Positions 26,289 through 35,189 of a stretch of DNA of 64,000 bases are shown here, piece by piece. Every line of letters begins with the position of its first letter. The first letter of the stretch is position 1. Source of the stretch: Verrucomicrobia bacterium LW23. Lineage in GTDB: Bacteria; Verrucomicrobiota; Verrucomicrobiia; Methylacidiphilales; UBA1321. The notes under the pieces were generated by a model. It did not search any database, had not been told where the DNA came from, and worked only from the letters and a program-made list of their open reading frames with translations. A program made the position numbers and the translations under genes. The stretch is taken from assembly GCA_003054695.1 (NCBI GenBank), contig QAZA01000025.1, positions 186,001 to 250,000 on the forward strand. Direction: 5' to 3'.

Positions 26289-28991
26289 ATGAGCGCACCT
26301 GATTTTTCATCTCTTTTTACGGTGTTGACGGGCAGGGCGCCGTTTCCCTGGCAGGAGGCCTTGTACAAGCGTTTTGTGACAGACACCATCGCGGAGCGCT
26401 TTCCTGCGTGTTGCGATCTTCCCACCGGGCTGGGCAAGACGTCCGTCGTCGCGGTATGGCTTATTGCGCTTGCGCTTTATCCCGACAGGGTGCCACGCCG
26501 GTTGGTCTACGTGGTCAACCGGCGCACGGTGGTGGATCAAACCACGGATGAGGTGGCCAGGCTGCGGGCCAACCTTGAAGCCCTGCCGGAGCTTGGGGTG
26601 ATCCGTGAGCGGCTTGCGCGACTTTGCGCGATTGCCGTGGAAGGTTCGCCGCTGGCGATCAGCACGTTGCGCGGCCAGTTTGCGGATAATCAGGAATGGT
26701 CCGCCGATCCCTGCCGCCCCGCGGTCATTACGGGGACGGTGGACATGATCGGGAGCCGGCTGCTCTTCAGTGGCTATGGCATCGGCTATAAAATAAGGCC
26801 GCAGCACGCGGGCTTTCTTGGGCAGGATGTTCTGCTGGTGCATGATGAGTCGCATCTGGAGCCCGCATTTCAGGCGTTGCTTGATGCCGTGAGGGTGGAG
26901 CAGCGCAGGGACTTTCCCGAGCAGCGGCGCCTTAAAGTCATGCAGCTTTCCGCCACGACACAGAATGCCGGCGGCGGCCCGGGTGAATCTGCGACAGGCG
27001 GGCCGGTGTTCCGCCTTACTCCGGCGGACGAGGAGCATCCTGAAGTTGTACGACGCCTGACCTCCGTCAAGATGTTGCACCTGCATGAGAATGCTGACGG
27101 GAAGAAGCTGGCCGAGGAACTGGTCGCCCTCGCGCTGCGCCACAAAGAATCGCAGCAGACTGTTGTGATTTTCGTCCAGTCGCTTGATCTTGTACACAAG
27201 ACCGTGGAGGGACTGAAACGGCAGCAGCCGAAGCAGGTCATCGCCCTTACCGGGACAATGCGAGGTCTGGAACGGGATCGCCTTGCCGCGAGGGACCCGA
27301 TTTTCCGGCGCTTTCTGCCCACACCACCGCCGACGGGCGACGCCGCGGACGCAGGCAGCGAGACTTCCGGCACGGTATATCTTGTATGCACAAGCGCCGG
27401 CGAGGTCGGCGTCAATATCTCGGCGGATCATCTTGTGTGCGACCTCTCCACCTACGAGAGCATGGCGCAGCGCCTGGGGCGCGTCAACCGCTTCGGGCTC
27501 CGCAGCGACACGCGGGTGGATGTTGTCTACCCCTCCGTGTTTGACGCTGCCTCAGAACTGGATCACCGCCGGCAACTGACGCTTGGGCTGCTCCGGCAGC
27601 TCAACGGCGATGCCAGTCCGCGGGCGCTGGGCCTGCTGCCGCCCGAGCTTCGGAGCCAGGCGTTCCGTCCGCCTCCGCGGATTCCCGAAGTGTCGGATAT
27701 TCTCTTTGATGCATGGTCCCTCACAACCATCCGCGGCGAACTCCCCGGGCGGCCGCCGGTGGAGCCCTGGCTGCACGGCATTTCGAACGAAACACCGCAG
27801 ACCCACGTGGCATGGCGCGAGGAAGTGGAGGTCATCACACCGGACCTGACGGCGTTTTATCCCCCCGAAGACCTGCTCGAAACCTATCCGCTAAAACCGC
27901 ACGAGTTACTGCAGGATAGCTCCGACCGCATCCTTGGCGAGCTCGGCAGCCTGGTACAGCGTAGACCCAGTCTCGCCGAGAAGCCCGTGTGGCTGGTGGA
28001 CAGTCAGGGAACTGTCGAGGTCATCACCTTTGGCAGTATTGTTGACCGGGAGGCGACTCCGGCCGCCCGCCAGGCGAGAATCAAGAGCAAGACACTGCTT
28101 CTGCCGCCCCAGGCCGGCGGGCTCGATCCGCAGACTGGCATGCTGGACAGCAAATCGGACTGGGCTGATGACGTTGCTGACTTGTGGGGGACGGATGGCC
28201 CCGGCGGGACGCAGCTTAGCCAGCGCCGCAAGCGCGTATGGGACCCCGAGCATGCGGATCATCCGCCCAAAGATATGCGGACCATCCGCGTCATTGATCT
28301 CCAGCCGACTCCTCAGGACAGCGAAACCGAATCGGATGACACCGACGAGGGAAGCGAAGAGCGCCAGCCGCCGCCTCGGCGATGGTACTGGTACGAAACA
28401 CCCCGTTCGGCCGCGGGACAGGCCACCGCATCTGCGAGAAAAGCCGTTCTGCTTCAAACACATACGGACGACGTGACGCGGAACATGCGCAGCATCGCCG
28501 CCAAACTGGCCTTTCCCGAGCCCATGCAGCGGGCGCTGATCCTCGCGGCGCAATGGCACGACCTTGGGAAGGCCCGGCCGCACTGGCAGCGCAGCATCGG
28601 CAACTTCGGCACACTGGTCCTGGGCAAATCGGCGTCGCGGGCGATGGACATGTCGATGCTCGATGACTACCGCCATGAATTCGGCTCCCTGCTCGATGTC
28701 CGGCGCAATGCGGAGTTTTGCGCGCTGCAGGACGACCTGAAAGATGTTGTGCTTCACCTCATCGCCACCCATCACGGCCGTGGCCGGCCTCACTTTCCAT
28801 CGCCGGAAATCTTTGATCCTGAAGTAAACAGCACAGAAGCAACCGCTGCTGCGCAGGAAGTGCCGCTCCGCTTCGCCCGGCTTCACCGCCGCTACGGGCG
28901 CTGGGGCCTCGCCTGGCTCGAATCCCTCCTGCGCGCAGCCGACCAGAACGCCAGCGCCAGGCCCTCGCAGTTTGTGGAGGACAATGTATGA
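26289..28991 (+). CDS. cas3: Type I-G (I-U) CRISPR-associated helicase/nuclease Cas3, HD domain C-terminal
   Basis: A 900-residue helicase-nuclease that degrades target DNA after Cascade binding. The ATG at 26289 precedes MSAPDFSSLFTVLTGRAPFPWQ, the usual N-terminus of this subtype. Helicase motifs: Walker A DLPTGLGKTSVV (Lys 50), DEAH-box variant VLLVHDESHLEPAF, motif III QLSATTQ, and motif VI-like YESMAQRLGRVNRFG. The HD nuclease domain is at the C-terminus (AAQWHDLGKARPHWQ, YRHEFGSLLD, LIATHHGRGRPHF), the arrangement typical of type I-U/I-G rather than other type I systems. Its stop overlaps the start of csb3 (ATGA), so the effector genes are coupled. Confidence 0.9.
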   Translation: MSAPDFSSLFTVLTGRAPFPWQEALYKRFVTDTIAERFPACCDLPTGLGKTSVVAVWLIALALYPDRVPRRLVYVVNRRTVVDQTTDEVARLRANLEALPELGVIRERLARLCAIAVEGSPLAISTLRGQFADNQEWSADPCRPAVITGTVDMIGSRLLFSGYGIGYKIRPQHAGFLGQDVLLVHDESHLEPAFQALLDAVRVEQRRDFPEQRRLKVMQLSATTQNAGGGPGESATGGPVFRLTPADEEHPEVVRRLTSVKMLHLHENADGKKLAEELVALALRHKESQQTVVIFVQSLDLVHKTVEGLKRQQPKQVIALTGTMRGLERDRLAARDPIFRRFLPTPPPTGDAADAGSETSGTVYLVCTSAGEVGVNISADHLVCDLSTYESMAQRLGRVNRFGLRSDTRVDVVYPSVFDAASELDHRRQLTLGLLRQLNGDASPRALGLLPPELRSQAFRPPPRIPEVSDILFDAWSLTTIRGELPGRPPVEPWLHGISNETPQTHVAWREEVEVITPDLTAFYPPEDLLETYPLKPHELLQDSSDRILGELGSLVQRRPSLAEKPVWLVDSQGTVEVITFGSIVDREATPAARQARIKSKTLLLPPQAGGLDPQTGMLDSKSDWADDVADLWGTDGPGGTQLSQRRKRVWDPEHADHPPKDMRTIRVIDLQPTPQDSETESDDTDEGSEERQPPPRRWYWYETPRSAAGQATASARKAVLLQTHTDDVTRNMRSIAAKLAFPEPMQRALILAAQWHDLGKARPHWQRSIGNFGTLVLGKSASRAMDMSMLDDYRHEFGSLLDVRRNAEFCALQDDLKDVVLHLIATHHGRGRPHFPSPEIFDPEVNSTEATAAAQEVPLRFARLHRRYGRWGLAWLESLLRAADQNASARPSQFVEDNV

Positions 28992-29818
28992 CCAGGACCA
29001 CAAGCCACATTCGCATTGATGTAGATCCGGCCAATCCCGGCCAGTACTTTGCCTGCTGCGGCCTGCTGGAGCTCGCGTCACGGCTGCAGGCTGCGACAGG
29101 CGCATCGGGCTGGTTTGAAGATGGCGCCTTTTGCCTGGCGACGGGGCTAAGCCTTGAGGAACTGATCGGCGCTGTCGGTAGAATCAGTCTGGTGCAGGTG
29201 GACCCCGACGATGGTACGGCGTCGCCAATCCTGATGAAATACGCGCCCGAAATCGGCGCCCCGCCCGTGCCGGGCACAGATCCGTTCGAACTGCTTCTCA
29301 ATTGGTGGAAGTCGGACGATCGCGCGATTACGGACCTGAAAGTCTGGGCCGGCACCATGGACAGTTACCGCATTGCGCGGGCCATGCAGTCCGCCATCCG
29401 CGACAAGCAGTTCTTCCAGCCGAATCTCCTGGATGTTGGCACCATCGCCTACGATCCGGACGAGCCGACCAAGAAGGTGGAGCCCTACTACTTTGACGCC
29501 CGGCGCGCTCCCAACGCCCACTCCCGGGATGTCGGCTTTGCTCCCAATGACCTTGGCATGACGACAACAGCCTACCCTGCCGTCGAGTTCCTCTGCTTCG
29601 TCGGTCTGCAGCGCACCAAGCCGGTGCCGGCGGATCCCGAGCGTCCCCGCATTTTCCGTTACCACCTGTGGTATCAGCCGCTAGACGCCCTGCTCCTGCC
29701 CGCGGCGACGGCCGGGCTCCTTCCCGGCCAGCGCGGGTACGAGTTTGAAAGCATGTTCCGCACGGGCCAGAAGAAGCACAAAGCATTTCAGGCCGCCATG
29801 TCCAAATCTGTCTCCTGA
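28988..29818 (+). CDS. csb3: Type I-G CRISPR effector subunit Csb3
   Basis: A 276-residue protein. The N-terminal signature IRIDVDPANPGQYFACCGLLELA is characteristic of the Csb3/Cas8u2-like subunits of type I-U/I-G systems; positions 111-130 (NWWKSDDRAITDLKVWAGTM) also match the family style. It probably acts as the large or Cas8-like subunit of the effector complex. The start overlaps the cas3 stop by four bases; csb1 follows after 39 bases. The assignment rests on motif memory and position. Confidence 0.8.
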   Translation: MTRTTSHIRIDVDPANPGQYFACCGLLELASRLQAATGASGWFEDGAFCLATGLSLEELIGAVGRISLVQVDPDDGTASPILMKYAPEIGAPPVPGTDPFELLLNWWKSDDRAITDLKVWAGTMDSYRIARAMQSAIRDKQFFQPNLLDVGTIAYDPDEPTKKVEPYYFDARRAPNAHSRDVGFAPNDLGMTTTAYPAVEFLCFVGLQRTKPVPADPERPRIFRYHLWYQPLDALLLPAATAGLLPGQRGYEFESMFRTGQKKHKAFQAAMSKSVS

Positions 29819-29857
29819 ACGAAAAAACCTTGCTACCGTCACCTCACCCCCACTCTC

Positions 29858-30928
29858 ATGAGCAACACGACTACATTCGATTACCTGCTGTCCGACGAAG
29901 GACCTGCCGCGCTTGTTATCCGCCAGCACCTTGTACCGGTTGAAGGGGCTGATGGCGTATTGTTTCCATCGACGTATGCCGCCGGTGACGGTTTTCCCGG
30001 CGGGTACAACATCGACGAATTTCCCAATGGCCGGAACATCTGCCTGATCGACAGCGTAGGTTCACAGGCCAATCGCATCGAGCCCATCTTCATGGAAGAG
30101 AAATACCAGCATCTGGTTCCGCAGATCACGGTCAGAGCCGGAGAGAAAACCGTCAACCTGCTGGAGGCAGGCCATCGCGCGGGCGACGCCATTGTCCGGT
30201 GCACCACTTTAAAGGAGGAGTTTCAAAGTGCCTTCAAAGCATCCCTTAAGGGAGATGCGACGCCGATGGCGAAACTCGCCCCCACGTCCCTTGTCTTCGG
30301 CGTATGGGACTCCCGCGATACACAGGCGAAGCTTCCCCGGCTCGTCTCCTCCACCATCCGCGCCTACAATGTGCGCAAACTCAAGCGCTCCGCGCAGTAT
30401 GTACCTGCTGCGGAGTACATTGCATCGGGATTGCTGGAAGAGCCCGCGGACAAGAAGCTGAAGGATGCCTACTCCGAGCGCGGCTTTATCCATGTACCCG
30501 CCACCGGCGCGCCGGGCGGCGTCATCGCGGAAGGAGGCGTACGCCGCGACGCCACGCTCTCCCTGGCCGCGCTGCGGCTGCTGAACGCGAAGGATACCGA
30601 ATCTACCGTAAAACTCCGGCGCTACATCCTCGGCCTTGCGCTGACGGCCTTTACGCGACCCCCGACGGGTTACCTGCGCCAGGGCTGTTTGCTCGTGCTG
30701 GATCCGGCACCCGCCGTACCCAACGAATTCGTCGAGGTGTTTTCGACAGGCGAGCGTAAGCCGAGCTCCATCACCCACAGCGATGCTCTGGCCTATGCCA
30801 CCGCCTCCGCCGCGGAGTTTGGCGTCGGGGAAAGCCGCACTGCGGATTTTGAGAAAGAGAAGGCGAAGCAGGACATCGCAGGAGACGCGGACACGAAGAC
30901 GAAGCCCAAGAAGGCCAAGGCTACCTGA
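29858..30928 (+). CDS. csb1: Type I-G CRISPR backbone protein Csb1 (Cas7 group RAMP)
   Basis: A 356-residue protein of the GSU0053/Csb1 family, the Cas7-like subunit expected to form the filament along the crRNA. Visible features: FPSTYAAG...GYNIDEFPNGRNICLIDSVGSQANRIEP near the start, LVFGVWDSRDTQAKLPRLVSS in the middle and a Lys-rich tail. Length agrees with the family (~300-360). It lies in the order cas3-csb3-csb1-csb2, with csb2 starting seven bases after its stop. Confidence 0.87.
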   Translation: MSNTTTFDYLLSDEGPAALVIRQHLVPVEGADGVLFPSTYAAGDGFPGGYNIDEFPNGRNICLIDSVGSQANRIEPIFMEEKYQHLVPQITVRAGEKTVNLLEAGHRAGDAIVRCTTLKEEFQSAFKASLKGDATPMAKLAPTSLVFGVWDSRDTQAKLPRLVSSTIRAYNVRKLKRSAQYVPAAEYIASGLLEEPADKKLKDAYSERGFIHVPATGAPGGVIAEGGVRRDATLSLAALRLLNAKDTESTVKLRRYILGLALTAFTRPPTGYLRQGCLLVLDPAPAVPNEFVEVFSTGERKPSSITHSDALAYATASAAEFGVGESRTADFEKEKAKQDIAGDADTKTKPKKAKAT

Positions 30929-30935
30929 GTCGTTT

Positions 30936-32567
30936 ATGACGAAATACCTGAGTATCGCCGTCCGGTTCCTGCAGGGAATGTATCACGGCCGGGCCGACGG
31001 GGGGGAGCCGGAGTGGCCGCCTTCGCCATTGCGCCTCTTCCAGGCCCTGGTTGCCGCTGCAGCGGCACGTGCCAACGAGCGCGAACTCCTCCAGTCCGGC
31101 GCGCCGGCGCTTCTGTGGCTGGAGGACCAGGCGCCTCCTCTCATTGTAGCCCCGGCGATCCGCGTCGGCGCCAAGTACAGGCTCTATGTCCCCGACAACG
31201 TCACCGATCTCGTGGCAAAATCGTGGGCGCGCGGCAACGACGCAAACATCACCGACTACCGCACAGAGAAGGATGTGCGCCCCACGCACATCATGGCGGG
31301 CCATGCCGAAGATCGGGCTGCTACTGGCGATGCGATCCATTATCTGTGGTCCATCGCCGACGACGAGGGGACTTTGCCGGCGCAGTTGGAGGCTCTCGAG
31401 AAGATTGCGCGCTCGGTCACCCACGTGGGGTGGGGTGTCGACCAGGTCGTGGCTCACGCGCAAATCCTTACCAAAGAAAGCGTTGCGGCGCTTTCGGGCC
31501 ATCGGTGGATACCTGTGGAATCCCCCTCCGACTTCTCACTCCGCGTCCCGTGCCGGGGCACGCTGCGCAACCTTGGCCGCAAGCACACGGCATTTCTCGG
31601 CCGCGCTGGCAGGGATACATTTCGTCCTGTTCCCCCGCTTTCCACATTCTCTGTCCAGCATTATCAGCCGGATACGCAACTCGCCCCATCCCCATTCGCC
31701 GCTTTCGGCCTGCTGCAAAACGATGCGGAGGCATACTGCATATTCGATACTGCCCGCCGGGGCCTGCAGGTAGCCGGCATGATGCGTCATGCGGCGAGCC
31801 ATTCCACCATCGCCACATCCCTTGGCTGGACCCAGGAGAAAGTGGGGCAGCTCATCCTGGGCCATGCCGAACCCGAGGGCTCGCCGCACATCCCTGTTGA
31901 CGGGCACCGCATCGCATTCCTTCCACTGCCCAGCCTGGAGAGTCGCGGCGGGAAGAGCAAGGTCCGCACCGTCGGCGCCATCCGCCGCGTCCTTGTCGCC
32001 GGGCTGCGGGGCATTTCCCAGCAGGAAATCAGCGCCCTCGCTCAACGTCTTGCCAACCAGCATCTCATCGACGAAGCCTCCGGAAAACCGGTTGCGCTCC
32101 TCTCCCGGCTTCCAAGGAATGAGAGCATGGTTTGCGAGTACACAAGGCCTTCTGCGACCTGGGCTACGGTAACTCCTGTTATCCTGCCCGGCTTTGATGA
32201 TCCCGGCAAATACCGCCGGCGCCTCGGCGGCTCCGCCGAAGACTCGGCCGTTACGTCAAAAGAGCAACGGCGCATCCTGGAAAAACTCGACTCCCGCGTC
32301 GAGAACCTCCTGCGCAAGGCCATCCGCCAGGCAGGCTATTCTGAAGAACTCGCCACCCACGCCGGGCTGGAGTGGAGAGCGACGGGATTCCTCCCCGGCG
32401 CGGACCTTGCCACGCGCTACCACGTACCCGAAAAATTCCGCCGTTTCCGCCGCGTCCACGTCCGCATTACCTGGAGCGACCGCCGAGGAAACCAGGTCTC
32501 CCTCCCCGGCCCCATCTGTCTCGGGCGCGGCCGCTTTAGCGGGCTGGGGCTATTTGCGGCCATTTAG
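30936..32567 (+). CDS. csb2: Type I-G CRISPR protein Csb2 (Cas5-Cas6 fusion)
   Basis: A 543-residue protein of the GSU0054/Csb2 family, combining a Cas5-like domain (crRNA 5' handle) and a Cas6-like domain (pre-crRNA processing). The ATG at 30936 precedes MTKYLSIAVRFLQGMYHGR, the standard N-terminus with a trailing PEWPPSPLRLFQALVAA; the open frame extends upstream only because it shadows csb1. The C-terminus ends with VHVRITWSDRRGNQVSLPGPICLGRGRFSGLG (Gly-rich RAMP loop). It is the last gene of the cassette. No cas4-cas1, cas2 or repeat array follows. Confidence 0.87.
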   Translation: MTKYLSIAVRFLQGMYHGRADGGEPEWPPSPLRLFQALVAAAAARANERELLQSGAPALLWLEDQAPPLIVAPAIRVGAKYRLYVPDNVTDLVAKSWARGNDANITDYRTEKDVRPTHIMAGHAEDRAATGDAIHYLWSIADDEGTLPAQLEALEKIARSVTHVGWGVDQVVAHAQILTKESVAALSGHRWIPVESPSDFSLRVPCRGTLRNLGRKHTAFLGRAGRDTFRPVPPLSTFSVQHYQPDTQLAPSPFAAFGLLQNDAEAYCIFDTARRGLQVAGMMRHAASHSTIATSLGWTQEKVGQLILGHAEPEGSPHIPVDGHRIAFLPLPSLESRGGKSKVRTVGAIRRVLVAGLRGISQQEISALAQRLANQHLIDEASGKPVALLSRLPRNESMVCEYTRPSATWATVTPVILPGFDDPGKYRRRLGGSAEDSAVTSKEQRRILEKLDSRVENLLRKAIRQAGYSEELATHAGLEWRATGFLPGADLATRYHVPEKFRRFRRVHVRITWSDRRGNQVSLPGPICLGRGRFSGLGLFAAI

Positions 32568-32913
32568 GCCACTTTCCGCCATTGTACCAGTTAACGTCTG
32601 GAAGTGGTGGCGCCGGCAAAGTTGCGGCCGGGCGCGGAGTCGCGGCAGGCATGGCATAGTGGGCCGGGGGGCTCCGCGGCACCACGTTGACACGATGCCC
32701 CAGGTGTTATGCCCCGCTACAATGGCGATTTTACCCAGCCCCGGCCGCAGCGCCAGCCGATGACGGAGTCTGCTTCAAAGATCGGTCCCAGCACGATGGC
32801 GGCTGCCTTTTGTACTACCGATCTTTGATGGTGGGTATGCCCAAAGGGCGCTGCTTCCCATCGGCTTTGGGTATTCGCCTCCGCCTCTCTAAGCGACGGC
32901 GCTGCGGATTGCC
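32568..32913. other. Gap between CRISPR effector genes and rtcR with two stem-loops
   Basis: 346 bases without a gene, where a CRISPR array might be expected, but no repeated units occur. Two inverted repeats are visible: CAAAGATCGGT (32776-32786) with ACCGATCTTTG (32817-32827), 11 bp perfect; and a 10-bp stem around CCCAAAG (about 32838-32850) with CTTTGGG (about 32865-32875). They may be terminators for the convergent genes csb2 and rtcR. Confidence 0.6.
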
Positions 32914-34698
32914 TTATCCCTGCACGGATTCCCAACTTAACCCAAAGCGAATCAAATACTTGCGAAGCCGGTCTGCATCGTTGGGCTGGCGTCGCCTGGT
33001 GCGGGAGATGGCGAAAAGGGCGCGGCCGGCGTCGGAGATGGTGCGGCTTTGGCGGCACACGTGGATAACGTGTTGCAGTTGAGCAAGATCGAAGGAGTCA
33101 AGATTTTCCGGGTCTACCCCATCGGGCAGGGGCAGGGGAAGATCGGGACGCGTAACAGTCTGGCTTGCAACAATTTCAGCTGCTTCTGCTTGTACGCGCT
33201 CGGCTGTTCTCCCACTGTCCGTGCCCTCGTCCTGACACTCCGCTCCCCGCCCGAGGGTGCTGCCGGGCACCGCCCATTTGGCGCGCAGCCGTTCGATTTC
33301 CTGGTCCACAACCTCCACGGTAATGCGGCCGGCGCGGGAGAAGGTGGACATGCGCACCACGCTGGCGTTCAGGTCACGGAAATTGGCGCTCCATGTGGCT
33401 TCCCGGCCGGTGGCAAAGGCCAGGTAGCGATCGCGGGCCTCCTTGTTAAAGGCGACGCGGTCGCCGCCGGCGCGGGCGAGCTTTTCCAGCTCAAAATCCA
33501 GGTTGGGCTCGATATCCTCGGCCCGCTCGCGCAGGCCGGGCAGGCGGAAGGTCCACAGGTCGATACGCGCGAGCAGGTCCTCGCGAAAGCGCCCCTCGGC
33601 CACGTCGCGCTGCAGGTCGCGGTTGGTGCCGGCAATCAGCTGGAAGTTGCTGGCCACTTCGCGATCCGCGCCGAGGGGCAAGAAGAGGCGCTCCTCCAGG
33701 GCGCGCAGCAGCATCGCCTGCTCGTCGCAGCCGAGCTCGCCGATTTCGTCCAGGAACAGCAGGCCGCCGTCGGCCGCCTTCAGCAGGCCGGGGCGGTCGC
33801 GCATGGCTCCGGTAAAGCTGCCTTTGATGTGGCCGAAGAGCGTCGACATGGCCGCGTCGCCGCGAATGGTTGCGCAGTTAATGCTCACAAACTCGCCGGT
33901 CACCAGCCGCTTTTGCTTGCGCAGCTCGTACACTTTGCGGGCCATGTGCGATTTGCCGGCACCGGTCGGCCCGGTCAGCAGCATAGGGTCGCGCGATGCA
34001 AGTGCCACGCGCTCCATCTGTTCGATCAGCGCGTTAAAGGAGGCGCTGCGCGTGCTTATGCCGCTTTTGAGCAGGGAGACGCTCTCCTCCTTCTCCTGAT
34101 GAAACCGCGTTGCCAGCCTGTCGTACCGGGAGAGATCGAGGTCGATCAGCGAGTAGGTGCCGACGGAATCTTCCCCGCGCAGGCTGGGGGAGGTCTGCAG
34201 GAGAATGCCTGGGATGTAGCGCGCTTCCGTCAGCAAAAAGAGGCAGATTTGGGCGACATGCGTGCCTGTGGTAATGTGCACCGCGTAGTCCTCCGTCTCC
34301 GGCGAGAAGGGGTAGCCGCGCGCGAAGTCGAGCAGCGCACCATAGACTTCTTCGAAGTCCCACGGGTCAACAAACTCTATATAGTGGCTGCGCACGGTTG
34401 TCTCCGGCGAGACTTGCGCGATGTCGGCGCGAACCTGTGTTGCAATCTTCTCAAAGCGTTGCTGATAAAGTACTTCGAACCGGCTGACGAGCAGTTCCTC
34501 GTGCTGGCACAATGCCACGGAGGGGCGCCACATGTTCCACCGATCCGGCCCGGTGGAGCGATCCAGTTGCGGCCCGAGCAGCCCGATGACGACCAGCTTT
34601 TTGGTGGAGGCCCGGCGCGTCTCCTTCGGAGCGGGCACGGCTGATCGGTGCGAGGGGGATTTCCAGTGTCGGTTTTGCTTGCCGGTTTTCTCTGCCAT
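32914..34698 (-). CDS. rtcR: RtcR, sigma-54-dependent activator of the RNA repair operon
   Basis: A 594-residue regulator. The N-terminal sensor domain (about 30-200, KKLVVIGLLGPQLD ... AVHITTGTHVAQICLFLLTEARYIPG) matches the RtcR N-terminal domain, which belongs to the CARF superfamily and in other bacteria responds to RNA ligands such as broken tRNA. It is followed by an AAA+ sigma-54 interaction domain (Walker A LTGPTGAGKSHMARKV; the GAFTGA loop reads GSFTGA; Walker B LLFLDEIGEL) and a C-terminal DNA-binding region. It is ~60 residues longer than the E. coli protein, mostly at the N-terminus and in the linker near 470-520. Transcribed divergently from ro60, whose sigma-54 promoter at 34868 is its expected target. 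Confidence 0.92.
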   Translation of the reverse strand: MAEKTGKQNRHWKSPSHRSAVPAPKETRRASTKKLVVIGLLGPQLDRSTGPDRWNMWRPSVALCQHEELLVSRFEVLYQQRFEKIATQVRADIAQVSPETTVRSHYIEFVDPWDFEEVYGALLDFARGYPFSPETEDYAVHITTGTHVAQICLFLLTEARYIPGILLQTSPSLRGEDSVGTYSLIDLDLSRYDRLATRFHQEKEESVSLLKSGISTRSASFNALIEQMERVALASRDPMLLTGPTGAGKSHMARKVYELRKQKRLVTGEFVSINCATIRGDAAMSTLFGHIKGSFTGAMRDRPGLLKAADGGLLFLDEIGELGCDEQAMLLRALEERLFLPLGADREVASNFQLIAGTNRDLQRDVAEGRFREDLLARIDLWTFRLPGLRERAEDIEPNLDFELEKLARAGGDRVAFNKEARDRYLAFATGREATWSANFRDLNASVVRMSTFSRAGRITVEVVDQEIERLRAKWAVPGSTLGRGAECQDEGTDSGRTAERVQAEAAEIVASQTVTRPDLPLPLPDGVDPENLDSFDLAQLQHVIHVCRQSRTISDAGRALFAISRTRRRQPNDADRLRKYLIRFGLSWESVQG

Positions 34699-35189
34699 GT
34701 CGACGTTATACTAGCTATAGAGCGCAGAGGCTAGCATATAAGATAGGTACTCCACTTCGTCAGATTTCTGCCAACGCCCGCTCAATACAGTTCTCCCTCT
34801 CCGCGTACTTTTTCAAGCCTCTTATTATGAATGAGTTAGCGATGCAGAAATGCAAGTTCTCAAAAGTTGGCACGCTTTCTGATTACATACAAAACAGAAC
34901 ATCGTCGCATCAATGCAACGACGGGATAAGCGGGAAACCAACCCTAGACGGAAAAGAAAAACATCGCAAACGTGTAAGACAATTTCTTCACCCCGCGATC
35001 TCCTCCTTACCCATTAATGCCTGAGGCGAAGTTCGCAAAAACCCACGACAGGTACTCAGTAACTGCAGTAAAGCATGGATCCGCACGGAATGCCCGGAAG
35101 CATTCCATATAGCAAAATCAAAAGCAGACAAAAGAAGGAAGGATCCCTCTGCATTTAACGCGGTCATCTGGTCCGAAAGGAATACTCCC
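34699..35189. other. Divergent control region and long 5' leader of ro60
   Basis: 491 bases between rtcR and ro60. It holds the sigma-54 promoter at 34868-34883, so the predicted ro60 leader is about 300 bases. In the leader a hairpin CGTCG...CGACG near 34905 and a 7-bp hairpin GGAATGC-CCGGAA-GCATTCC near 35091-35110 are visible. The second resembles the AATGCC motif of the downstream Y-like units, but the stems that define those units are missing. No protein gene is supported. Confidence 0.6.
34868..34883 (+). promoter_or_regulatory. Sigma-54 (-24/-12) promoter for ro60 and the RNA array
   Basis: TGGCACGCTTTCTGAT matches TGGCACG-N4-TTGCW with a perfect -24 box and a weaker -12 box (CTGA instead of TTGC). 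The GG and the -12 G have the required 10-base spacing. It points toward ro60 and lies next to the divergent sigma-54 activator gene rtcR, as in known rtcR-controlled RNA repair operons. Confidence 0.7.

Noticed and set aside
32687-33082. Small open frame between csb2 and rtcR
   Set aside because: It overlaps two stem-loops and the 3' end of rtcR on the other strand, with no recognisable domain.
35089-35112. Possible extra Y-RNA-like unit in the ro60 leader (GGAATGC-CCGGAA-GCATTCC)
   Set aside because: It has an AATGCC word, but the closing stem and second stem that define the other units are absent.
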